Positions 6,588 to 13,567 of a DNA stretch of 13,567 nt are shown here, in pieces (position 1 is the stretch's first letter; the number at the start of each line of letters is the position of its first letter). The DNA is taken from contig CALWEE010000021.1 in the NCBI GenBank assembly GCA_944376975.1, positions 1 to 13,567 of the forward strand, in the 5' to 3' direction. Under the pieces are notes generated by a model. It was not told where the DNA came from. It saw only the letters and a list, made by a program, of their open reading frames with translations, and searched no databases. Source of the DNA: an uncultured Lachnospiraceae bacterium. Its GTDB lineage: Bacteria; Bacillota; Clostridia; Lachnospirales; Lachnospiraceae. A program made the translations under genes and the position numbers.

Positions 6588-9500
6588 CGTTTTTTCCTCC
6601 AGATCGCCATATCAAATCCCAGACGCGAAAGCTCCGCCTGCGTCCTTTCGCAATCCACCCGGATCGTGTTTTTCCCGTTTTTCTTCTGGTTCCACCGGTC
6701 GATCAAAGGCGCCAGAGTCTGGATATCTTTGCGCGCCCATTCGCCGCGCAGGACGGTTTCAAAATCTTCGTCGGATACTTCTTTAACATCCGGCGCGAAC
6801 CGTCGGATCATATCGATCAGCTTTTCCGGTTCCGGATTGATCACATGGAACGTGGTCATCGGTGAACGGCTGAGCGCGCCGACCATCCGGGCGCACAGAT
6901 CCACCGGCATGCGGTCGCCGGTATCCTGGCTGATGGATGCGGGCAAAGCTCCCAGTTCCCGGGCACCTTTGACGAGCATCCACGCCGCGTTGGTATCCGC
7001 GTTTTTCTGGAATACCCCGTCCGACATCCGCTCCGTGATCATGCCCAGCCGGTAGACATGGGCTTTAAGCCCGTCCCGGGCCATGCTCCGGTACACAAGC
7101 CCTTCCGCCAGAAACTTGCTGCGGACGTACTTGTTGTCTTCCCAGTTCTGCCCCACGTTATAATCCTGTTCCGTAAAATCTATTTTTTCATCCGATACGG
7201 CCGCCGGGCGAAAATCGCCCGCCACGCTGGCCGTGGACATATGATGAAGGGGGCAGCCGCTCTCAAGGGCAAGTCGGATCACCTGACCGGTCCCGTCCAC
7301 GTTCACCTTCTCCATCTGTTTTTCATCGGATACATAATGACGCACATCCGCCGCGCAGTGGTAGATGCCGTCGATCCGGCCCGCCAGCCGGTCAAACGCC
7401 TCCCGGCCCATGCCAAGACAGGGTTCTTCGAGACAGCCCTCCACCGTTTCGATCCGGTGTCGGTTGGCCGCCACCCATCCGGAACCGAAGTACCAGGAAA
7501 GGGTGTCAAAAAGCCGTTTTCCGTCGCCGCGGCACAGGCAGTACAGCCTGCCCACGCCCTGTTTGGCCAATTCCTTCAGCAGGTGGGCGCCGAAAAATCC
7601 GGTCGCCCCGGTCAGGAACACCGCGTCCTCCGTCTTTTCACGGATAACGCCGCTTTCAGGAACATATCGGGGCCAGGGTCCGGCCGCGTCCGTATCCGGT
7701 CCTTCGGGCAGAAGATCTTCCGCCGGATCGTCTCCAAGGAACTTGGCCTGTCCCGCCAGGGTCGGCGTCTTGTAAAACTGGGCCATGGTCATCTCTATGC
7801 CTTCGTTGAAATATCGGCTGAGGACATTTAAAGCGGACAAGGATGTTCCGCCCTGCTCAAAGAAAGACTTATCTTCTTCCAGCTCCGTCTTTCCAAGGAC
7901 GGTCTTCCATATCGCTTCCATGCGCTGTTTTTTCGTCTGTCCGGCTTTATCCGAAACCGGAAGGACCGGAGGCTTTTCCGGATCCGCTTTCCGTTCGGGA
8001 AGAACGCCGTCTTCTTTTTCCTTATCTTTTTCCGGTTGGGAAAGCGCCAGCCCAAGCAGGCTTTGGCGGTCTGTTTTACCGCCGTCGGTAAGCGGGAACC
8101 GATCCAGCCCGATCAGCCGGGCCGGTATCATATAGTCCGGCAGTTCCTGTCTGAGCCGTTCCATCAGTTTTTCGGACTGGTCGGTCTCATTTGTGTAAAA
8201 TCCGCACAGATACGCGGAGCCGTCCGGATTTTTGACCGGGAGGACGAGGGCTTCCCTGGCCAGCCCGGTCTTTCGCATGACGGCCTCGATCTCTCCGGTC
8301 TCTACCCGCTGCCCGTTGATCTTCACCTGGCCGTCGATCCGGCCCAGGTAATCAATGGTGCCGTCGGCTTTAAGCCGGCCCAGGTCGCCGCTTTTATACA
8401 TCTTTTCTCCCGGATGATAAATATCCGGCACAAACGCCTGATCGGTCAGTTCTTTCCGGCCGATATAACCGGCAGCCACGCCCTGGCCGGCGATGTAGAT
8501 CTCACCGGCAGCCGTCGGCATGACCGGACGGGCGTCTTCATCTAATATATATACTCTGTAGTTGGGCAGCGGTCGTCCGATGGTGACCGGTTCCCCTGCC
8601 TTCAGGTCGATCATCGTCGTGTAAACGGTCGCCTCCGTCGGGCCATACAGGTTGACCAGCCGGCCTTCGGAAAACGCCGCGAACCGGCGCACCAGATCTT
8701 CCGGCACCGCTTCGCCGCCCACGATGGTGAATTTCAGATGCTTCACAGCCTGGCAGAAGGCGTCGTTGTTCATGCACATCTGAAGCCGGGAAGCGGTAAA
8801 CTGGATAAACTGGCCGTCATATTTTTCGATCAGTTCCGCCAGCTTCCACGGAAGGAGCATTTCTTCCTCGTCCGCCAGCGCGATGGTCTTTCCAAGCGCC
8901 AGAGGGATCAGCCCTTCCGACGCGAATATGTCAAAAGTGGGCGCGGTCGCCGCGATCATGCTGCCGTCGATATCTTTGTACCACTCCCGGGATACCTGGA
9001 TCAGGTTGGCCATGTTGTGGTGACGGATCACCACGCCTTTGGGATGGCCTGTGGAGCCGGAGGTGAACAGCACATGCAGCGTTTCTTCTCCCGATACGGG
9101 CGCTTCCGGGACTTTGATGATAGCGCCTGTGTTGTCCCAGACGATCGCCCGGTCCTTCATTCTTCCGGGAAGGCCTTCGTAAGACGCCCGGTCGCAGACG
9201 ATCTTTTCCGCGCCGGCGATCTTGAGCATATATTCGATCCGTTTTTCCGGGAATGAAGACAACAAAGGCACGTAGGCCGCCCCATTTTTGAGCGCGCCCA
9301 GGATGGCTGCGTACATTTCCGGCGTGCGCCGGCACAAAATGCCCACGATGCTTCCTTTGCGCATGCCGGCCGCGTAAAACTGTCCCGCGTACCGGTCCGC
9401 CATCTGTCCCAGTTCTTTATAGGTGGTCGCCTGTCCATGCCAGATGACCGCCGTCTTATCCGGGCATTGGCGGATCGTGTTTTCGATCTGATAATGGGCC

Positions 9501-12500
9501 GGAAGGTTGAGGAAAGGCATATACATGGCATTGGGCATATCGATGAGACGATACTGGTCTTCCCCGTCAAGCAGGGGAAGATCCGCGATGCGCCGGTCTT
9601 CCGGTCCCGAACACAGCGCCTCCAAAAGGGCGGCGAATGTACGGGCGTACAGCCGGGCCGTCTGGTCCTCATGGTCGGACGCGTATTCAAAGCGCAGGAA
9701 ATAGCCTTTTTTCGTCCGGCCGAATTCCATGGCCCAGTCCATTTTGGCCGTATGGGTCGTCAACGGTATATATTCGGCGTTCTGGCCGAAAAGTTTCAGA
9801 TCTGAAACATCAAAGGGCGTCATGGCGATCATGACCTGATACAGGGCATTTTCACCGACCCGTCTTTCCATGTTCCGTTCTGTCAGTATTTTTTCCAGTG
9901 ATATATCATCGTATTCCAGGAGATGTTCCACTTCTTCGCGCACATCGCCCAGATATTCCCGGATCGTCTTTTCCGGCGCCGGGCAAAGGCCAAGCGGCAG
10001 CGTATCGATCATGGGTCCGCAGATCTTCAGGGTCTCCGGCCGTCTCCGGCGGGAAACAGGCGTACCGACGATGAGCCGGTCTTTTCCGGTCACCCGGCCG
10101 TGAAGGATGCCCCATACCGCCGAAAAAAGCATGAACGGCGTCAGGCCATGGGCCTCGGCGAACCCGTCCGCCTTCCGGCTTGTCGCCTCATCTATAAGGA
10201 TCCCGCTCGTCCGGCCTTCCCAGGAAAAGTCGCCCTGCGCTGTCCGGTCTTTTGGAATGGGGGCGGGTTCCGGAAGATCCGCCAGATGTTCCTTCCAGTA
10301 TTCCAGCGTCTCCTCCCGGCTCTCGGAAAGATTCGCCATATAGTCATAATAATTCCATTCCGGCGCGCGAAGCGTTTCGCCTGCCAGCGTCTTTTCCACC
10401 CGTTCAAAGAGCAGCGGCGTACTCATGCCGTCGCCTATGATATGATGGCAGTCCATTAAAAGCGCCCAGCCGCCGGCCGGATCTTTCCACAGGCCGGCCC
10501 GCATCAGGGGCGGTCTGTCCATGGAAAACGGGCGCAGGAAACGCCTGCTTGCCGTCTCCAGATCTTCCCCTTCCACTGTTTCCACGGCAAAGGGGACCTG
10601 ATCGTGGATAACGGCCTGGATCTGCCCGCCGCTCATCGCGTATCCGGTCCTTAAAAGGGGCTCTGTACCGACGACCTGGGCAAAAGCCGCGTTAAGCCTG
10701 TCCACGTCCGGCCGCTTTTCCAGGCGGAACGCGCCCGGCATATGATACGCCAGATTTTCCGGAGCCATGACCGCCTGTATATACATGCCCTGCTGGACGG
10801 AGGACAGAGGATAGGTCCTGTCAAGCGGCGCTTTTTCAAAAGGTTTACTGTCCGCGGCCCCGCAGGCGGACGCGTCCGGTTCCTCTCCCAGGAACACGGC
10901 CAGACGCCCCGGCGTCCTGCAGGCATAAAGATCCGATACCCGGAGCCGCCGGCCCATCGTTTCTTCGATCTCGCCCAGAAGTTCCATGGCGTTTAAGGAA
11001 TTGCCGCCGCAAAGGAAATAATCGCTGTCTTTGTCGATATCGTCTTTGCGGAGCGCGCGGGCAAACAGCGCGGTCAGCTGCCGCGTCAGCGGGCCGGAAG
11101 CGCTCTCCATGGCGGCCGTCTTTGCCGCCGCTTCTTCCGTCGGCAGCGGCAGATGGCGTTCATCCACTTTGCCGTTCGCCGTCAACGGTATGTTCTCAAG
11201 GCGCGCGAATATATCCGGAATCATGTATTCCGGGAGCAGCGACGCCATATATGTCCGCAGTTCCAGCTCGTTTGCCGTCTGTCCGTCATTTTCCGTATAA
11301 TAAGCGATGATCAGATCGCGGCCCTTAAAGTTGCGGACGCAGGCCGCGCCTGCCTTCACCGCCGGATGGCTGGACAATACCGCCGTGATCTCCGCCAGTT
11401 CAATGCGCAGTCCCCTGAGTTTCACCTGGGAATCCGCCCGGCCGCTAAGAAGGATCTCGCCATCCTCCGTCCAGCACGCGATATCACCGGTGCGATATAC
11501 GCGCTCCCCTTCTTCAAAGGGGCTTTTTATAAAGGATTCTTCTGTCCGTTCATCATCTTTCCAGTATCCCAGGCCTACGCACCGGCCGCCCACGTACAGT
11601 TCGCCCCGCACGCCGGCAGGCAGCGGATTCTTCCAGGCATCCAGCACGTAAAGCCGGCAGTTGGCCATGGGGCGTCCGGCTGTGATCCGGTCCGTGTCGT
11701 TCAGCTGCTTCATGCTGACCGCGACGGTGGTCTCCGACGGCCCGTACTGATTGTAGATACGCGCCCGGGTACAGCCTTTTAACTGGTTTAAGAGTACCGG
11801 CGGGAAAGGTTCGCCGCCGCATATGATACATTCCATCTGGCGCATGACCTGCTTAAAATCCCGGTCTCTGAGAAAAGCCGCCAGTCTTGAAGGCGTCAGC
11901 GATAAAAAGCCGGCGCCGTAATTTTTGATCAGGCCGGCGACCCGCCTGGGAGACTCGCAGTCTTCATCGGTGGCCAGCACGATCGTGCGCCCGCAAAGGA
12001 GCGCGGCGGCGCTCTCCAGTATGAATACGTCAAACCCTGTCTTGGAGACAGAAAGCACGCCGCTGTGTCCGTATATTTCTTTCATGTCGGAAGCCAGGTT
12101 CAGAAGATTTCCCTGGGATATGGCCACGCCCTTCGGTTCGCCTGTGCTTCCCGAAGTATAGACCACATAGGCCAGGTCGTCTTTTCCCGCTTCCGGTCCT
12201 TTTTCCGTTTCTTCCGGGCAGGCCCGATCCAGGTCGTCCCTGTCGATATAGCCGACGCCCCGTTCCTTTGCCAGACGGTAAACATCCGGCGGCAGATACC
12301 GGTCCTCGGAAACAAGGACGAAAGCCCCGCTTTTTTCCAGGATCTTCGCCATACGCTTCTCCGGTATATCCACCGGGATGAGCAGCCAGCCGCAGCCGGC
12401 GAGCATGACCGCCGCCATCATTTCATACAGTTCAAAACATTTTGGCAGAAGGATCGCGGCCACTTCTCCCGGGCCGGCGCCCATGCCCCTTAACCGGCGG

Positions 12501-13567
12501 GCGATATGCTCCGCCCGCTCCATCAGGTCTCTGTAATTGAGCCGTCTGCCCTGGAAGATCACCGCCGCCCGCTCCGGATACTCCCGGCAGATCTTCCTGA
12601 ACCGTTCCGCCAGGTTCTGTCCGGGGATATATCTTTCTGTCTGGTTATAGGTATAAAGGACCCGCTCCATCTCCTCGTTCCGGAGGATCTGCAGCTTATA
12701 GATGGGCTGTTTGGGATCCTTGAGCATACGCAGCATGATACACTCCAGCGTCTTATGGAACTTTTCGATGTCGTCTTCCGAAAACAGCTGGGTGAGATAA
12801 TCGTAATTGACCGCGTACCGCCGTTCGTCTTCCAGGTTGTTCAGATGGATGCACAGCTGTTCCGCCTGATAACCGCTGTAGTGCCAGCCGCCGCTGAACG
12901 TGATGGATGTGTCCCTGTTCTCCATGATACGGCTGTCTTCATAAGACAGGGCGATATCGAACAGCGGCGTATCCTGTTCATCGGCTTCGCGGAAAGCCTC
13001 CATGCGGGCAAGGGGAAAACGCTGATGCCGCAGCAGGTCATACCAGTTTTCCTGCATATGGCCGTAAAATTCTTCCAGACACCAGGTTTCATCGATCTCA
13101 CAGAAAAACGGCAGCGTACTGACAAACATGCCGGTGCTCTGTTTAAACCGGTAATTGGTCCGGTTGATGACCGGCACGCCGATGACCAGGCTTTTCTCCT
13201 GCCCCATCCTCCGGAAATAAATGGCCAACGCCATGTAGAAAACGGCAAAGGGAGCCGCCCTGTGTTCCGCGCAGAACTGATAGACCGCGTGGTTGAGCGT
13301 CTCCGGAAAACGGAAGCACAGCCGCCGTCCCACCGGGCTGATGACCGCTCCGCCGGAAGAACGCAGCATGGCCGCCGTTCCGCCGGTCTTGAAACGGGAC
13401 TGCCAGTACTCCCCATCCTTTTTAAAAGCCGGGGACGCGAGATAAGCCTGTTCTTCTTCCACATGGAGACGGTAATTGGGACTTTCTTCCAGTTCCGCCT
13501 CGCCGCCGTCCAACAGGGCCATATAAGTCCTGGCGATCCGGTTGCACACCAGCACCTGGCTCCATCC
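6584..13567 (-). CDS. Non-ribosomal peptide synthetase, (C)-A-PCP-C-A-PCP-R (5' end outside window)
   Basis: A cytoplasmic assembly line that adds two amino acids and releases the chain reductively. At least 2327 residues are visible; the frame is open to the right edge, so the GTG at 13555 is internal and the true start is outside. Numbering from that GTG, the domains are: partial condensation (to 300), adenylation 1 (311-800), carrier 1 (820-890), condensation 2 (913-1335), adenylation 2 (1352-1830), carrier 2 (1876-1942) and terminal reductase (1976-2323). All essential motifs in the visible part are intact. There is no thioesterase and no epimerase. With the acyl ligase and free carrier protein downstream, the expected product is an N-acyl dipeptide aldehyde or alcohol, provided no further module lies upstream. 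Gut clostridial synthetases of this architecture make N-acyl dipeptide aldehyde protease inhibitors. Confidence 0.97.
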   Translation of the reverse strand, partial: GWSQVLVCNRIARTYMALLDGGEAELEESPNYRLHVEEEQAYLASPAFKKDGEYWQSRFKTGGTAAMLRSSGGAVISPVGRRLCFRFPETLNHAVYQFCAEHRAAPFAVFYMALAIYFRRMGQEKSLVIGVPVINRTNYRFKQSTGMFVSTLPFFCEIDETWCLEEFYGHMQENWYDLLRHQRFPLARMEAFREADEQDTPLFDIALSYEDSRIMENRDTSITFSGGWHYSGYQAEQLCIHLNNLEDERRYAVNYDYLTQLFSEDDIEKFHKTLECIMLRMLKDPKQPIYKLQILRNEEMERVLYTYNQTERYIPGQNLAERFRKICREYPERAAVIFQGRRLNYRDLMERAEHIARRLRGMGAGPGEVAAILLPKCFELYEMMAAVMLAGCGWLLIPVDIPEKRMAKILEKSGAFVLVSEDRYLPPDVYRLAKERGVGYIDRDDLDRACPEETEKGPEAGKDDLAYVVYTSGSTGEPKGVAISQGNLLNLASDMKEIYGHSGVLSVSKTGFDVFILESAAALLCGRTIVLATDEDCESPRRVAGLIKNYGAGFLSLTPSRLAAFLRDRDFKQVMRQMECIICGGEPFPPVLLNQLKGCTRARIYNQYGPSETTVAVSMKQLNDTDRITAGRPMANCRLYVLDAWKNPLPAGVRGELYVGGRCVGLGYWKDDERTEESFIKSPFEEGERVYRTGDIACWTEDGEILLSGRADSQVKLRGLRIELAEITAVLSSHPAVKAGAACVRNFKGRDLIIAYYTENDGQTANELELRTYMASLLPEYMIPDIFARLENIPLTANGKVDERHLPLPTEEAAAKTAAMESASGPLTRQLTALFARALRKDDIDKDSDYFLCGGNSLNAMELLGEIEETMGRRLRVSDLYACRTPGRLAVFLGEEPDASACGAADSKPFEKAPLDRTYPLSSVQQGMYIQAVMAPENLAYHMPGAFRLEKRPDVDRLNAAFAQVVGTEPLLRTGYAMSGGQIQAVIHDQVPFAVETVEGEDLETASRRFLRPFSMDRPPLMRAGLWKDPAGGWALLMDCHHIIGDGMSTPLLFERVEKTLAGETLRAPEWNYYDYMANLSESREETLEYWKEHLADLPEPAPIPKDRTAQGDFSWEGRTSGILIDEATSRKADGFAEAHGLTPFMLFSAVWGILHGRVTGKDRLIVGTPVSRRRRPETLKICGPMIDTLPLGLCPAPEKTIREYLGDVREEVEHLLEYDDISLEKILTERNMERRVGENALYQVMIAMTPFDVSDLKLFGQNAEYIPLTTHTAKMDWAMEFGRTKKGYFLRFEYASDHEDQTARLYARTFAALLEALCSGPEDRRIADLPLLDGEDQYRLIDMPNAMYMPFLNLPAHYQIENTIRQCPDKTAVIWHGQATTYKELGQMADRYAGQFYAAGMRKGSIVGILCRRTPEMYAAILGALKNGAAYVPLLSSFPEKRIEYMLKIAGAEKIVCDRASYEGLPGRMKDRAIVWDNTGAIIKVPEAPVSGEETLHVLFTSGSTGHPKGVVIRHHNMANLIQVSREWYKDIDGSMIAATAPTFDIFASEGLIPLALGKTIALADEEEMLLPWKLAELIEKYDGQFIQFTASRLQMCMNNDAFCQAVKHLKFTIVGGEAVPEDLVRRFAAFSEGRLVNLYGPTEATVYTTMIDLKAGEPVTIGRPLPNYRVYILDEDARPVMPTAAGEIYIAGQGVAAGYIGRKELTDQAFVPDIYHPGEKMYKSGDLGRLKADGTIDYLGRIDGQVKINGQRVETGEIEAVMRKTGLAREALVLPVKNPDGSAYLCGFYTNETDQSEKLMERLRQELPDYMIPARLIGLDRFPLTDGGKTDRQSLLGLALSQPEKDKEKEDGVLPERKADPEKPPVLPVSDKAGQTKKQRMEAIWKTVLGKTELEEDKSFFEQGGTSLSALNVLSRYFNEGIEMTMAQFYKTPTLAGQAKFLGDDPAEDLLPEGPDTDAAGPWPRYVPESGVIREKTEDAVFLTGATGFFGAHLLKELAKQGVGRLYCLCRGDGKRLFDTLSWYFGSGWVAANRHRIETVEGCLEEPCLGMGREAFDRLAGRIDGIYHCAADVRHYVSDEKQMEKVNVDGTGQVIRLALESGCPLHHMSTASVAGDFRPAAVSDEKIDFTEQDYNVGQNWEDNKYVRSKFLAEGLVYRSMARDGLKAHVYRLGMITERMSDGVFQKNADTNAAWMLVKGARELGALPASISQDTGDRMPVDLCARMVGALSRSPMTTFHVINPEPEKLIDMIRRFAPDVKEVSDEDFETVLRGEWARKDIQTLAPLIDRWNQKKNGKNTIRVDCERTQAELSRLGFDMAIWRKKR
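6587..7630 (-). other. Terminal thioester reductase domain
   Basis: A short-chain-dehydrogenase fold that releases the thioester with NAD(P)H. The nucleotide-binding motif TGATGFFG (1982-1989), a Ser-Thr pair in HMSTASV (2105-2111, Thr2108) and YVRSK (2143-2147, the Tyr-x-x-x-Lys pair) are all present, so it should be catalytic. Whether reduction stops at the aldehyde or goes on to the alcohol cannot be told from sequence. It replaces a thioesterase and ends the protein. Confidence 0.93.
6588..6600 (-). promoter_or_regulatory. Ribosome site for the kinase inside the synthetase gene
   Basis: On the minus strand GGAGG (6596-6600) lies 8 nt before the kinase ATG (6585-6587), within the last codons of the synthetase. 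Together with the ATGA overlap it fixes the kinase start and indicates coupled translation of the biosynthetic and sensor genes. Confidence 0.8.
7730..7930 (-). other. Peptidyl carrier domain 2
   Basis: The motif SFFEQGGTSL (1897-1906) contains attachment Ser1905. A charged, proline-bearing linker of about 38 residues (1838-1875) separates it from adenylation 2, longer than the matching linker in module 1. It presents the finished peptide to the reductase. Confidence 0.92.
8066..9502 (-). other. Adenylation domain 2
   Basis: Core motifs: FTSGSTGHPKG (1497-1507), TFDIF (1540-1544), NLYGPTEAT (1635-1643), GEIYIAG (1684-1690), YKSGDLG (1720-1726), the hinge region from GRIDGQVKING (1738-1748) and DGGK with catalytic Lys1827. 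Asp1542 should bind the amino group. My by-eye pocket code is D-I-S-Q-I-G-L-V-Y-K, not recognised. Its amino acid would carry the C-terminal aldehyde. Confidence 0.93.
9551..10819 (-). other. Condensation domain 2
   Basis: A complete domain. It begins with YPLSSVQQGMY (915-925) and carries the active-site motif HHIIGDG (1037-1043), where His1038 is the catalytic base. It joins the first loaded residue to the second. It looks like the ordinary L-to-L peptide-bond type, consistent with the lack of any epimerase domain. Confidence 0.92.
10886..11098 (-). other. Peptidyl carrier domain 1
   Basis: The motif DYFLCGGNSL (845-854) contains Ser853, the phosphopantetheine attachment site. Spacing to adenylation 1 and condensation 2 is normal. 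Confidence 0.93.
11156..12625 (-). other. Adenylation domain 1
   Basis: Core motifs: LNYRDL (339-344), YTSGSTGEPKG (466-476), GFDVF (507-511), NQYGPSETT (602-610), GELYVGG (651-657), YRTGDI (687-692), the hinge region from GRADSQVKLRG (705-715) and ANGK with catalytic Lys796. Asp509 is the expected contact for the amino group, so an alpha-amino acid is activated. My by-eye pocket code is D-V-L-S-I-C-Q-V-A-K, which I do not recognise. Confidence 0.93.
12656..13567 (-). other. Condensation domain 1 of the synthetase (C-terminal two thirds)
   Basis: The first four residues at the edge read GWSQ, which normally directly follow the HHxxxD part of the active site, so the catalytic histidines lie just outside the window. 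Later condensation motifs are present: IGVPVINR (125-132), GMFVSTLPF (142-150) and RFPLARM (179-185). If this is the first domain of the protein, it would be a starter condensation domain accepting the fatty-acyl chain; the missing N-terminus prevents that call. Confidence 0.9.

Noticed and set aside
4866..7055. A 729-residue open frame on the plus strand
   Set aside because: It runs opposite the kinase and the end of the synthetase, both of which have full, correct motifs. Its translation is His/Asp/Gln-rich with no recognisable domain, as expected of an antisense shadow.
13553..13555. GTG as start of the synthetase
   Set aside because: The frame continues open to the edge with Gly-Trp-Ser-Gln, the normal continuation of the condensation active-site motif, so this GTG is an internal valine.

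Overview
The window looks like a chromosomal piece of a Firmicute, most likely a gut-type clostridium. This is inferred from strong GGAGG-type ribosome sites, a 7-transmembrane (7TM) clostridial-style histidine kinase, a mid-50s GC impression and the layout of the peptide synthetase; no marker gene settles the taxon. Nearly all of it is one minus-strand operon, read right to left. On the far left is the end of a plus-strand gene that converges on it.

Layout from right to left. A very large non-ribosomal peptide synthetase (6584-13567, cut by the right edge) has the order (partial C)-A-PCP-C-A-PCP-reductase. Its stop overlaps by 4 nt the start of a 7TM-PAS histidine kinase (4692-6587). The kinase overlaps by 14 nt a receiver/HD-GYP response regulator (3659-4705). 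After 62 nt come three accessory biosynthesis genes: a stand-alone fatty-acyl AMP ligase (1962-3596), a free acyl carrier protein (1719-1946) and an Sfp-type phosphopantetheinyl transferase (1138-1716). A perfect 14-bp hairpin (1109-1150) ends the operon and also ends the convergent, membrane-anchored PAS-GGDEF diguanylate cyclase (1-1121, cut by the left edge).

Proposed joint function, as inference from domain content: the ligase activates a fatty acid and loads it on the free carrier protein, which the transferase has armed. The synthetase condenses it with two amino acids, and the terminal NAD(P)H-dependent reductase releases an N-acyl dipeptide aldehyde (or alcohol). The known relatives are the gut clostridial C-A-T-C-A-T-R synthetases that make protease-inhibiting N-acyl dipeptide aldehydes. 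What stands out is the sensor kinase and c-di-GMP phosphodiesterase regulator wired into the middle of the biosynthetic operon, beside a GGDEF cyclase. The plan recalls RpfF/RpfC/RpfG (DSF) signalling: one operon may make a lipid-bearing small molecule and also sense it, with c-di-GMP as output. No DNA-binding regulator, exporter, promoter, RNA gene, CRISPR array or mobile element is seen. There is no gene-free stretch over 300 bases.
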